64,000 bases of DNA, from assembly GCF_040546815.1 (NCBI RefSeq), contig NZ_JBEPOO010000001.1, forward strand, positions 3,720,001-3,784,000, read 5' to 3'. Shown here piece by piece: positions 18,121 to 26,659 of the stretch. Both the position numbers and the translations under genes were made by a program. Origin of the DNA: Devosia sp. 2618 (GTDB taxonomy: Bacteria; Pseudomonadota; Alphaproteobacteria; Rhizobiales; Devosiaceae). The number at the start of each line of letters is the position of its first letter. The stretch's first letter is position 1. The notes beneath the pieces are model-generated. The model ran no database searches. It saw only the letters and a program-made list of their open reading frames with translations, and was not told where the DNA came from.

Positions 18121-19164
18121 TTAGCGCAGATTGTCGCGCAGGAAAATCCCAATTTCAATGGGGTTGCTGCTTCCGCTGCCATGGCCACCCAGTACCAGCG
18201 TGCGGGCGACGGCGATGGCTTCGCGAATTTCGCCATCGGGGTTCTGGTCGAGCACGACATCGACCGCGCCCGATTGCAGGCCGCGCCTCGTGGGTTCGGT
18301 CAGCTCGTGGGCGATGACGCGAATGGCGCCGGAGCGGGCGGAGGCATCAAGCGTAGCGACAAGCCCCGCATTACCCGCGCCCAGATTATAGAGCCCAGCC
18401 AGATCGGGGTGCCGCTCGAACAGGCGACCGACAATGGCCTGGGTTTCGCTGCGTTCGTCATGGCCTTCGACCGGGCCGATAAGTTCGATGGCGGGAAATT
18501 GCGCGCTGAGCACGGTCTGAAAACCCAGCAGGCGATCGGAATGGTCGCGCAGATGGAGCGACCCGGCGATGACGGCGACCTTGCCACCGTGGGGCAGGAA
18601 CCGCCCCATCAGCGAGGCGGCGGTGCGGCCGGCCGCAACATTGTCGATGCCGATAAAGTGTCGGCGCTGTGAGCCGGGGAGGTCTGAGACCAGCGTCATC
18701 ACCGCGATGCCGCGTTTGGCGGCGCTATCGACGGCGGCCTGCACCGAGGGTTCCTGGCTGGCGACGATGATGACGCAATCACAGGACCGGGCGTCGATGG
18801 CATCAAGGCTTTGTGCCAGCGCGTCGGCGTCGAGCGCCCTGATGCGGCGGATATCGATATGGACGCGATCGGTCAGAGCCGGGCCAGCGCGCTGTTCGAC
18901 GGCAGCGGCAAGGCTGGCCATAAACTCGTTGGAGCTGTCGGGAATGACAAAGGTCAGCCGCAGATCGCGGGCCCGGGCCAGCAGCGATGCGCCCAGATCG
19001 CGCGAAAAGCCGATCTCGGCAATTGCGGCCTCGACTTTTTCGACCGTCGCGGCGCGCACGCCGGGGCGCGCGTTGAGCACGCGATCAACCGTTGCCAGCG
19101 AAACGCCGGCGGCCCGCGCCACATCGTGCACCGTAGCCCGGCGTCTAAGACCGATTTCGTTCAC
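18121..19164 (-). CDS. LacI-family regulator, probable xylose repressor
   Basis: 347-residue LacI/GalR regulator. The N-terminal HTH (RATVHDVARAAGVSLATVDRVLNARPGVRAATV, about 6-40) includes the hinge, and a type I periplasmic-binding-like domain (about 60-340) binds an inducer. GTG 19164 is chosen because AGGAG lies exactly 5 nt upstream; the longer frame back to 19218 lacks an SD and adds unconserved residues. It sits directly upstream of xylBA and divergent from galM, so it probably controls both. The inducer is inferred to be xylose or a related sugar. Confidence 0.9.
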   Translation of the reverse strand: MNEIGLRRRATVHDVARAAGVSLATVDRVLNARPGVRAATVEKVEAAIAEIGFSRDLGASLLARARDLRLTFVIPDSSNEFMASLAAAVEQRAGPALTDRVHIDIRRIRALDADALAQSLDAIDARSCDCVIIVASQEPSVQAAVDSAAKRGIAVMTLVSDLPGSQRRHFIGIDNVAAGRTAASLMGRFLPHGGKVAVIAGSLHLRDHSDRLLGFQTVLSAQFPAIELIGPVEGHDERSETQAIVGRLFERHPDLAGLYNLGAGNAGLVATLDASARSGAIRVIAHELTEPTRRGLQSGAVDVVLDQNPDGEIREAIAVARTLVLGGHGSGSSNPIEIGIFLRDNLR

Positions 19165-19280
19165 ACTCGCTCCTGCATCACTGCCGTCAAGCTTTGGCAG
19201 CCCGACGCAAAAGGTCAAGTGCGACGTTGCAGGGGCCTATTGAAGCAGGCTACACGTTCCGCCCAGTTTCTACGGGGGCA

Positions 19281-20294
19281 ATGATGGCCATAGCAGTCAG
19301 CAATTTCGGCGAATTCCGGGGCAAGCGCGTCGATCAGTTCCGTTTGGTCAGCGCGACCGGCGTGACTGTCGACCTGATCGGCTATGGCGTGGCGGTGCGC
19401 GACTGGCGCGTACCCGTCGCCGGCGGCGAACGCTCGGTGGTGCTGGGCTTCGACACGTTCGAGGCCTACGAAAAGCACAGCCCGCATTTCGGCTCGCTGG
19501 CTGGACGCGTCGCCAACCGCATCAAGGACGCGTCCTTTGATCTTAACGGCAAGACCTATCAGCTGGCCGCCAATCTGGGCACGCTGCAGCTTCATGGCGG
19601 CGAAGAAGGCCTGGGCCGTCAGGTGTGGGACGGGCAGGTCGACGAAGCTAACAACAGCGTGCGCTTCACCCATTTTTCGCCTGATGGCGCAATGGGTTAT
19701 CCCGGCAATGTCAATTTCTCGGCGACCTATACGCTCAAGGGCAATCGCCTGAAGCTGGAGCTGAGCGCAACGACCGATCAGGCGACGCCGATCAGCCTGG
19801 TGCAGCACCAGTATTTCAACCTCGGCACGACCGCCGATGTGCTGGATCATACGATCCAGGTCAATTCGAGCGCCTATACGCAGCTTGGTGATGATCTGGC
19901 GGCGACCGGCGCCATCCTGCCATCGCGCGGCACGATCTATGACCTGCGCACGCCGCGCACGATGCGCGACAGTGCCGGCAAGCCGGTCGATTACGATATC
20001 GGCATGGCGCTCGATACCGGCCGCAACAATACCGATCCGGTTGCGACGGTGGTGTCGCCGGACAAGGATTTGACGCTCAAGCTGTGGACCGACCGCCCGG
20101 GTGTGCAGGTTTACAATGGCGTGTCGACCAATGTGCCGGTACCGGGCCTCAATGGCGCGACCTATGGAAAGAATTCGGGCTTCTGCCTTGAAGATCAGGC
20201 CTATGCCGACGCGCTGCACAATCCGCATTTCCCCAATGTGATTTACTCGCCGGAGCGGCCGTATCGGCACTGGTGTGAGTTCGAGATCGCCTGA
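19281..20294 (+). CDS. aldose 1-epimerase (galactose mutarotase family)
   Basis: Interconverts alpha and beta anomers of aldoses so that isomerases and kinases receive the right form. 337 residues: SVVLGFDTFEAYEKHSPHFG, GRVANRIKDASFDLNGKTY, LQLHGGEEGLGRQVW with the catalytic-region His, and LVQHQYFNLG further on. The start is one of two adjacent ATGs (19281 or 19284) after a GGGGG stretch; both are in frame. It is divergent from the LacI-type gene across about 115 bp, which contains a weaker CG-centred palindrome (TGCGACGTTGCA, 19220-19231). Probably part of the pentose regulon. Confidence 0.92.
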   Translation: MMAIAVSNFGEFRGKRVDQFRLVSATGVTVDLIGYGVAVRDWRVPVAGGERSVVLGFDTFEAYEKHSPHFGSLAGRVANRIKDASFDLNGKTYQLAANLGTLQLHGGEEGLGRQVWDGQVDEANNSVRFTHFSPDGAMGYPGNVNFSATYTLKGNRLKLELSATTDQATPISLVQHQYFNLGTTADVLDHTIQVNSSAYTQLGDDLAATGAILPSRGTIYDLRTPRTMRDSAGKPVDYDIGMALDTGRNNTDPVATVVSPDKDLTLKLWTDRPGVQVYNGVSTNVPVPGLNGATYGKNSGFCLEDQAYADALHNPHFPNVIYSPERPYRHWCEFEIA

Positions 20295-20322
20295 GGGCCG
20301 GCTGCACCAACCCAAAGCCCTT

Positions 20323-20404
20323 CGTCATTGCCCGGCTTGTCCGGGCAATCCATGCCGCCGCGCGCGCTGAGAGATGGATCACCCGGACAAGCCGGGTGAT
20401 GACG
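20323..20404. repeat. 82-bp double-hairpin repeat, copy 2 (opposite orientation)
   Basis: The same element as 14081, reverse complemented: arms 20323-20352 and 20375-20404, each a self-hairpin (TGCCCGG...CCGGGCA and CACCCGG...CCGGGTG). Element length and arm spacing (82, 30-22-30) are identical to copy 1, with a diverged middle. It lies between galM and the hydrolase gene. Confidence 0.85.
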
Positions 20405-20465
20405 AAGGACCGAATCGTCTTGGAAGCCGCCATACTGACGTGAGCTGTCAGGGCCTTGGCACATT

Positions 20466-20491
20466 GTTTCTCCAACGCAGATTGGAGAAAC
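20466..20491 (+). promoter_or_regulatory. perfect inverted repeat over the SD of the hydrolase gene
   Basis: Arms GTTTCTCCAA (20466-20475) and TTGGAGAAAC (20482-20491), 6-nt spacer, no mismatch. The right arm contains the SD (GGAGAAA) of the ATG at 20495. It may be a DNA operator (for the WYL regulator downstream, for example) or an RNA hairpin that hides the ribosome site. Confidence 0.65.
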
Positions 20492-20494
20492 GTC

Positions 20495-21613
20495 ATGCCG
20501 ACACCCTTCACCGTCTCAATTCCCGATAGCGCCATTACCGATCTCAAATATCGACTGGCCCAGACGCGGTTTCAGCAGGCCATGGACGGGGTCGGTTGGG
20601 GCGATGGCATTGACGATGCCTTCCTGCGCAGGTTCGTCGACTATTGGGGCCAGCACTTTGACTGGCGCGCTGCCGAGGCGCGGCTCAATGGATTTGCGCA
20701 ATTTACCGAAGTGGTGAATGGCGAAACGGTCCATTTCGTCCATGTGCGTGGGCGTGGGCAGACCAATGTGCCGATCCTGCTGGCCAATGGCTGGCCGTCC
20801 AATTTCGTTGAATTGCTGCCGCTGGTGCCGCTCTTGACCGAGCCGGTCGATGGCGTGGCGTTTGACGTGATCATTCCGTCGCTGCCCGGTTATGGTTTTT
20901 CGAGCCAGCCGGCCGCGCCCGGCATGAACCATGCGCGGATTGCCCCGCTTTGGGCGGAGCTGATGACGCGGCTCAACTATCCCAGATTTCTGGCCTCGGG
21001 GTCGGATATGGGCGCTGGCGTGGTGATGGCGCTGGTGCGCGATTTTCCCGAACGGCTGATCGGGGCGCATTACGTCAATGTCTATTATGGCTTCCCCAAG
21101 CCGGATGATCCGACACCGGCAGAGGCCGCCTGGTTGCAGCGCATGGGGGCGTGGAGCATACACGAGGGCGCCTATGCCATGGAGCAGGGCACAAAGCCCG
21201 CCACGCTAGCCGTTGGGCTCAATGATTCACCCGCTGGCCTAGCCGCGTGGATTTTGGAAAAGTTCAAGGCATGGAGCGACAATGGCGGCGACCTTGAGCA
21301 CGTCTTCGATTTCGAAACGCTGGCGACCATTCTCTCGATCTACTGGTTTACCCGCACGATAGGATCGTCGGTGCGGCTTTATAAGGAGGCCTTTGCCGAT
21401 CCGACGCTGGCGGAAAAGCCACCGCGCCATACTGTGCCGCACGGCATTTTGGCGATGCTGGCCGAGGACCCAGCGCCACGCGACTGGGGCGAACGCAATT
21501 TGTGGAACATCGTGCGCTGGACCGAACTGCGCAGCGGCGGGCATTTTCCGGCGCTGGAAGTGCCGGAGGCAATGGCGCATGATCTGCGGGCGTTTCATGG
21601 CCAGATCGCCTGA
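20495..21613 (+). CDS. epoxide hydrolase family protein (alpha/beta hydrolase)
   Basis: 372-residue cytoplasmic protein: N-terminal EHN domain (FTVSIPDSAITDLKYRLAQTR) then an alpha/beta-hydrolase fold resembling microsomal/juvenile-hormone-type epoxide hydrolases. The oxyanion HGWP motif reads NGWP here (LANGWPSNFVEL). The nucleophile elbow is SGSDMGAGV, with Asp at about 171, as in epoxide hydrolases rather than Ser esterases. The start is the ATG after SD GGAGAAA. The substrate is unknown. A WYL-type regulator follows 94 bp downstream on the same strand. Confidence 0.85.
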   Translation: MPTPFTVSIPDSAITDLKYRLAQTRFQQAMDGVGWGDGIDDAFLRRFVDYWGQHFDWRAAEARLNGFAQFTEVVNGETVHFVHVRGRGQTNVPILLANGWPSNFVELLPLVPLLTEPVDGVAFDVIIPSLPGYGFSSQPAAPGMNHARIAPLWAELMTRLNYPRFLASGSDMGAGVVMALVRDFPERLIGAHYVNVYYGFPKPDDPTPAEAAWLQRMGAWSIHEGAYAMEQGTKPATLAVGLNDSPAGLAAWILEKFKAWSDNGGDLEHVFDFETLATILSIYWFTRTIGSSVRLYKEAFADPTLAEKPPRHTVPHGILAMLAEDPAPRDWGERNLWNIVRWTELRSGGHFPALEVPEAMAHDLRAFHGQIA

Positions 21614-21706
21614 ACCTGCTGCCGTTGCGCCAGGCCGCTCCCCATTTGGGGGAGTTGGCCGGGCCCACAGAATCTGGCACCTAGGCCGCCGCAAGGAGAC
21701 TGCCCG

Positions 21707-22420
21707 ATGGACAAGACCGAACGCCTGTTCGCCGTCATGGATGCGCTGCGTCGGCACCGCATGCCGGTCACGGCTGCCGCGCTGGCAGAAGAGCAGGGCG
21801 TGTCGGTGCGCACGCTCTATCGCGATGTGCAGACGCTTATCGGCCTCGGTGCGCCTATCGATGGCGAAGCGGGGGTTGGCTATATGCTAAAGCCCGGATT
21901 CTTCTTGCCGCCGCTGATGTTTACGCCCGAGGAACTCGAAGCCCTGGTGCTCGGCGCCCGCTGGGTCGGGGCGCAGCCCGACGATGGCCTGGGCGCTGCG
22001 GCGCAGAATGCCCTGGCCAAGATCGCCACCGCGTCTCCCGAAGACCTACGCGACCGGATCAACGATACGGGGCTGTGGCCGGTGGCGGTGTGGGGCGAGA
22101 AAAAGCCGATGCCGGTGCTGGCGCAGGTGCGGCAGGCGATGCGCACGGAAAAAGCGCTGCGGATTTCCTATGAGGATGAGGGCGGCAATCCGAGCGAGCG
22201 CACGATCTGGCCGGTGCAGCTGGCCTACTACGAGGGCAAGCAGACCATTGCTGCCTGGTGCTGTCTGCGCACGGCGTTCCGCAATTTTCGCACCGACCGC
22301 ATTATCGAGCTGACGATCACCGAAGAACGCTATGGCAAGCGCCGGGCCGTGCTGGAACGCGAGTGGCGCGATGGCTGGCAATATGACCGACGCTATGGCG
22401 GCGGGGATTTGCTGGGTTAA
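21707..22420 (+). CDS. YafY-type HTH/WYL transcriptional regulator
   Basis: 237 residues. N-terminal DeoR-like HTH (KTERLFAVMDALRRHRMPVTAAALAEE to SVRTLYRDVQTLIGLG, about 3-50) and a WYL ligand-binding domain (about 130-215) with RTERTIWPV-like positions (NPSERTIWPVQLAYYEGKQTIAAWC). WYL proteins sense nucleic-acid or small ligands, and the target here is unknown. It follows the hydrolase and may control it through the perfect inverted repeat at 20466. SD AAGGAG precedes ATG 21707. Confidence 0.88.
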   Translation: MDKTERLFAVMDALRRHRMPVTAAALAEEQGVSVRTLYRDVQTLIGLGAPIDGEAGVGYMLKPGFFLPPLMFTPEELEALVLGARWVGAQPDDGLGAAAQNALAKIATASPEDLRDRINDTGLWPVAVWGEKKPMPVLAQVRQAMRTEKALRISYEDEGGNPSERTIWPVQLAYYEGKQTIAAWCCLRTAFRNFRTDRIIELTITEERYGKRRAVLEREWRDGWQYDRRYGGGDLLG

Positions 22421-22429
22421 ATCGCGCGG

Positions 22430-22445
22430 TGTTCCACGTGAATCA
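22430..22445. promoter_or_regulatory. parS-like palindrome 1
   Basis: TGTTCCACGTGAATCA differs at one position from the broad ParB-site consensus TGTTNCACGTGAAACA. It lies between the convergent WYL and cold-shock genes; the flanking GCGCG/CGCGC extends the symmetry, so a terminator role is an alternative. Confidence 0.5.
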
Positions 22446-22458
22446 CGCGCGCTGACGA

Positions 22459-23094
22459 TCAGTAACCGCCCGGAAACAGCATTTTGAAGCCGCCAAAGGC
22501 GAGCGCGGCGAGGCCCAGCGTGTGGGCCAGCGCAATCGCCCAGGTGGTGGCGACAAAGCGCGGCTTAACCGTTTTGTGGCGGTAAACTTCCTGCGCCGCG
22601 AGACCGCCGATAATGCCAAAGCACAGATCGACCACATGCAGATTGGTTTCGCTGACGCGGTATTGGCCGGTAATGGCGTAGAGCTTGTCGAAGCGATAGA
22701 GCAGCGCCGAGGCGGTGCCCATGGCCGCATAAAGCAGCGCCAGCCAGGCCGGGGCATGGCCGGTGCTGATGGCGACGAGAATGAGGATCGTCATCATGGT
22801 CGCGGCAGCGGTGCGCAGCCCGACCGCATAGCGCGAGACATTGCCTTGCGCCTGCTTGATATCGCGCAGGGTTTGCTGTGGCGCGGGAATGGAGGCGGTG
22901 ACCGTCACATCGACGGCGGACAGGCGCCCCTTGCGGCCGACGGCGGTCTCAAAGCTCAGCGTATCGCCGATGCGGGGCCGGCTGACGCCGGTCATTTTCG
23001 AGATGTGGACGTAGTAATCCCGGCCCGTGTCGTCGCGCACGAAGCCGTAACCGCCTTTATTATTCCACTGGACCAGTTCGCCCGATCTTCGCAT
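22459..23094 (-). CDS. cold-shock domain / DUF1294 fusion membrane protein
   Basis: 211 residues: an N-terminal OB-fold cold-shock domain (about 1-65; GELVQWNNKGGYGFVRDD contains the RNP1 motif KGGYGFV) followed by a linker and a C-terminal DUF1294 region with four or so membrane segments (MMTILILVAISTG, AWLALLYAAMGTASALLYRFDK, and LCFGIIGGLAAQEVYRHKTVK). This fusion is a known architecture, and its role is undefined. Nucleic-acid binding at the membrane is inferred. Divergent from cfa. Confidence 0.88.
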   Translation of the reverse strand: MRRSGELVQWNNKGGYGFVRDDTGRDYYVHISKMTGVSRPRIGDTLSFETAVGRKGRLSAVDVTVTASIPAPQQTLRDIKQAQGNVSRYAVGLRTAAATMMTILILVAISTGHAPAWLALLYAAMGTASALLYRFDKLYAITGQYRVSETNLHVVDLCFGIIGGLAAQEVYRHKTVKPRFVATTWAIALAHTLGLAALAFGGFKMLFPGGY

Positions 23095-23264
23095 TTTGTC
23101 CTACTGCCACGACATTACGACTATTATGGGACGATTATCCTATTGTCAGGCGGTGAAATGCTTACAGGGAGCCGGGTTAACGCCGCTTAACCGGCGCGCA
23201 AATAGCTGTTGATAGTGGCAGTGCGAAGGCGCACGATTTGGTGGTCGTGACCGGTAGCCAAGCC

Positions 23265-24380
23265 ATGCCTGAAATCGCCAAGCGCTTTATTCTCGGACAG
23301 CTCGAAAAGACTGGAATTACGGTCAATGGCCCCAATGCGTGGGATCTGGCCGTGCACGACGAGCGGCTCTGGCAACGCGTCATGCGCGACGGCACGCTGG
23401 GCTTTGGCGAAAGCTACATGGATGGCTGGTGGGACGCCGAAGCGGTCGACGAATTGGTGTTTCGCCTCGTCAGCAGCCATATTCAGGATGCCTTCCCCAA
23501 GGATCTGGCGCTTTTGGCCAGCACCGTCAGGGCGCGGTTGTTTAACCTGCAGCGGCTGCACATCACCGAGGTGGGCGAAAAACACTACGACATCGGCAAC
23601 GAACTTTATGCGGCCATGCTCGACAAGCGCATGATCTATTCGTGCGGCTATTGGAAGGACGCAACCGACCTCGACGCGGCGCAGGAGGCCAAGCTCGATC
23701 TGATCTGCCGCAAGATCGGGTTGCAGCCGGGCATGCGGATTCTCGATATCGGATCGGGCTGGGGCGGGTTCCTCAAATTTGCCGCCGAGCGCTATGGCGT
23801 GTCGGGCATTGGCGTTACCGTCAGCAAGGAGCAGGCGGCGCTGGCCAATAAGAGCACCGAAGGGTTGCCGGTCGAGACGCGGCTGATCGACTATCAGGCG
23901 CTCGACGGGCAGTTCGACCGGATCATCTCGATCGGCATGTTCGAGCACGTCGGCTACAAGAATTACCGGTCCTATTTCGAAAAAGCCGCGACACTGCTCA
24001 AGCCCGATGGGCTGTTTCTGCTGCATACCATTGGCGGCAACGTTTCGAGCACGCATGGCGATCCGTGGAGCGAAAAATACATCTTTCCCAACGGCATGCT
24101 GCCGTCCATCGCCCAGATCGGCAAGGCCATCGAGGGGCTGTTCGTGATGGAAGACTGGCACAATTTCGGGGCCGATTACGACAAGACGCTGATGGCCTGG
24201 ATGGCCAATTTCGATGCGGCCTGGCCGGACTTGTCGGCGGATTACGACGAGCGGTTCAGGCGGATGTGGCGCTATTATCTGCTGAGTTTTGCTGCGCTGT
24301 TCCGCGCGCGCAATATCAGTCTCTGGCAGGTGGTGCTGTCTCCAGAGGGCGTTCCGGGCGGCTATACAAGCGTGCGCTGA
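23265..24380 (+). CDS. cfa: cyclopropane-fatty-acyl-phospholipid synthase
   Basis: SAM-dependent enzyme that adds a methylene bridge to unsaturated acyl chains of membrane phospholipids. 371 residues. An N-terminal lipid-handling part (ESYMDGWWD at about 45) precedes the methyltransferase domain: SAM motif MRILDIGSGWGGFLKFAAE at about 157-175, the QAALANKS region, and HVGYKNYRSYFEKA. MIYSCGYWKD carries the conserved cysteine region. ATG 23265 gives the family N-terminus; the frame extends to TTG 23238 without an SD. Flanked by two parS-like sites. Confidence 0.93.
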   Translation: MPEIAKRFILGQLEKTGITVNGPNAWDLAVHDERLWQRVMRDGTLGFGESYMDGWWDAEAVDELVFRLVSSHIQDAFPKDLALLASTVRARLFNLQRLHITEVGEKHYDIGNELYAAMLDKRMIYSCGYWKDATDLDAAQEAKLDLICRKIGLQPGMRILDIGSGWGGFLKFAAERYGVSGIGVTVSKEQAALANKSTEGLPVETRLIDYQALDGQFDRIISIGMFEHVGYKNYRSYFEKAATLLKPDGLFLLHTIGGNVSSTHGDPWSEKYIFPNGMLPSIAQIGKAIEGLFVMEDWHNFGADYDKTLMAWMANFDAAWPDLSADYDERFRRMWRYYLLSFAALFRARNISLWQVVLSPEGVPGGYTSVR

Positions 24381-24383
24381 GGC

Positions 24384-24421
24384 GGATTCACGTGAAACAC
24401 TTATCCACAGGGTTATCCACT
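24384..24421. promoter_or_regulatory. parS-like palindrome 2 with two DnaA-box-like sequences
   Basis: GGATTCACGTGAAACA (24384-24399; right half perfect, two differences from the ParB consensus) is followed without a gap by TTATCCACA (24401-24409), a perfect DnaA box, and TTATCCACT (24413-24421). All lie in the 54-bp gap between convergent cfa and comM. Binding is untested. Confidence 0.5.
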
Positions 24422-24434
24422 TAGCGGCTAACCG

Positions 24435-25853
24435 TCAGGCGCTGCCGAAGTTGAGGCGATAACTGAGGGCCTCGGCAATGTGCGGACGGCCGACTTTATC
24501 GACGCCGGCCAGATCGGCGAGCGTGCGGGCGACCTTGAGCACACGGTGATAGGCGCGGGCCGAGAGGTTGAAGCGCTCGGCCGCCTGCAAGAGCAGCGCC
24601 TGGCTTTCCCGATCCGGATTGACCACCGTCTCGATCAGCGACGAGCTGGCGGCGGCATTGGTATAGGTGTGCGGCGCGCCGTGTTCCTCGAAGCGCTGTT
24701 GCTGGCGCAGCCGGGCGCGGGCGACGCGCTCGGCGACGACCAGCGAGCTTTCGGCCGCGGCAGCGGGGGCGATCATATCGGCGGCGGTAACCGCCGGAAC
24801 GTCGATGCGGATGTCGATGCGGTCTAGGAATGGACCTGAGACGCGGCCCTGATAGTCGTCGGCGCAGGACTTGCCACGGCGGCAGGTGTGACCGGGCGTT
24901 CCCGCCAAACCGCATTTGCAGGGGTTCATCGCGGCGATGAGCTGAACGCGGCTGGGATAGCTGACGCGGGCATTGGCGCGTGCGATGACGGTTTCGCCCG
25001 ATTCCAGCGGCTGGCGCAGGCTATCGAGCACGCTGGGGGCAAATTCGGGCAGCTCATCAAGGAACAGCACACCATTGTGGGCAAGGCTGACTTCGCCGGG
25101 CCGTACCTTGAGTCCACCGCCGACGAGAGCGGCCATGGAGGCCGAATGATGCGGGGCGCGGAAGGGGCGTCGGTCGGAGATCGCACCACCCGCCAGTTCA
25201 CCGGCAATCGACTGGATCATGGAAATATCGAGCAGCTCGCGCGGATTGAGCGGCGGCAGGATCGACGGAAGCCGCGCCGCCAGCATGGATTTTCCAGCGC
25301 CCGGCGGGCCGACCATCAACATATTATGGCCACCGGCTGCGGCCACTTCGAGCGCCCGCCGCGCTACCTGCTGGCCGCGAACTTCACTCAGATCCGGCAG
25401 TCCGGCAGCGGCGTGATGGACGCGGGCGGTTGGCCGCGCGGCCAGTTGATGCCCGGTCAGATGATTGACCAATGCCAGCAGGCTTTCGGCGGCGACGATA
25501 TCGAGGTTTTCACCAGCCCAGGCGGCCTCGGCGCCCGATGGGGCCGGGCAGATCAGCCCCAGATCCTTGCCTTGCGCGGCGATGGCGGCGGGCAGGATGC
25601 CGCCAACATGGGCGAGGCGGCCATCGAGACCGAGTTCGCCCAGCGCCAGATAACCATCAAGCGCATCCTGCGGAATGGCGCCGATGGCGGCCATGACGCC
25701 CAGAGCGATGGGCAGGTCGTAATGGCTGCCCTCCTTGGGCAGATCGGCGGGGGCGAGATTGACGGTAATGCGCTTGGGCGGCAGGCCAAGCCCCGAAGCT
25801 ATCAGCGCCGCACGGACGCGTTCGCCGGATTCATTGACCGCCTTGTCGGGCAA
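24435..25853 (-). pseudogene. comM: ComM/YifB-like Mg-chelatase AAA+ protein, 5' truncated
   Basis: ComM is a hexameric helicase for branch migration in natural transformation. Residues from LPDKAVNESGERVRAAL to the C-terminus are intact: Lon-S5-like domain, Walker A GPPGAGKSMLAARLPS, LFLDELPEFAP, the zinc/arginine region CKCG...CRRGKSC and the C-terminal domain. The roughly 35 N-terminal residues normally leading into the VGLPDKAV motif are missing. Upstream of GTTGGATTG the frame reads unrelated AT-rich sequence. The only start is TTG 25853, with a poor SD (TTGGA). Full-length relatives have about 505-510 residues, against 472 here. Probably non-functional; it marks a junction. Confidence 0.85.
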
Positions 25854-25855
25854 TC

Positions 25856-25870
25856 CAACCAGAATAATAG
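25856..25870. other. breakpoint between core chromosome and accessory region
   Basis: Similarity to comM ends within the codons for VGL of VGLPDKAV; beyond it the sequence turns AT-rich (AATAATAGTATATGGTATT). No target duplication or integrase is seen at this edge. The genes usually upstream of comM in this order (gshB, yraN, rsmI) are absent. Confidence 0.6.
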
Positions 25871-26001
25871 TATATGGTATTAAATTTGCATTGGAGTTTT
25901 GCGGCGCAACGGCTGTTATGGGTTCTTGAAGGCCCCCCAGAGCGCCTACAGGAGGCGCTCAGGAAGGTTTCATTGATTAGGCTAGCCCTAACGGCGAGCA
26001 G

Positions 26002-26553
26002 TTACCGTAGTGGGGCGAGCCGCAGCGCGTCTCGAGGATCCATACGAATTCGGCAGGTATCGCCGCAGTCGCCGGTTAGAACCATAGTCAAGCTGTCCCG
26101 TTTCTCGTCTGCAACGGTTGTGAATACGACTACAGCAGTCGTCTCATAGCTGCCAATGCCGTCAGGCAATGACACAGACTGAACGTGGAAATTGGGGCCC
26201 AGCATTTTTTGGGTTTGGGAAGCCACAGAGCGCTTGAGAGCCTCAGACTTTTGGCTTTCAGCGTCGAGATAGCTCCAAAGCACAAAGCCCCCTACCGCGA
26301 TAATGAACGCCAAAGCAGATCCCCACAGACGACGTTTTCCCTTTTGAATGTTTGTGCTGGTTGGGAGCGACTGTGCCTGCGCAACAATGGGCGTTGTTGC
26401 ACGCTCTCGTGTTGCAAGAAAGGTGGCAAGCCCACACCCAGTCACCACAAAGGGCCAAAAGCTGGCAATCCCGAATGGCGCTATAGCGATGATGATAAAA
26501 CCGGCAAACATCGCGACCACGATCTTGGCCGACCTAACTAGAACCGTCTTCAC
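26002..26553 (-). CDS. hypothetical membrane protein, 183 aa
   Basis: Not recognised. Two N-terminal hydrophobic segments (about 10-45, AKIVVAMFAGFIIIAIAPFG and FWPFVVTGCGLATFLA) and a third (about 75-95, GSALAFIIAVGGFVLWSYL) precede a polar C-terminal domain of about 85 residues with CGDTC (two cysteines, possible disulfide or metal site). GTG 26553 has a strong SD (GGAGG, 5 nt). Divergent from the XRE regulator gene. Base composition is clearly more AT-rich than the neighbouring core genes. Confidence 0.65.
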   Translation of the reverse strand: MKTVLVRSAKIVVAMFAGFIIIAIAPFGIASFWPFVVTGCGLATFLATRERATTPIVAQAQSLPTSTNIQKGKRRLWGSALAFIIAVGGFVLWSYLDAESQKSEALKRSVASQTQKMLGPNFHVQSVSLPDGIGSYETTAVVVFTTVADEKRDSLTMVLTGDCGDTCRIRMDPRDALRLAPLR

Positions 26554-26659
26554 TCAAACCTCCGAAATGTTTCAGAGGTAGTATAACTGTATCATCAAAT
26601 CACCTAAATGGTATATATAGATATTCTAAAGCTTTTGCCCGTAGGACACCAATTCGTCC

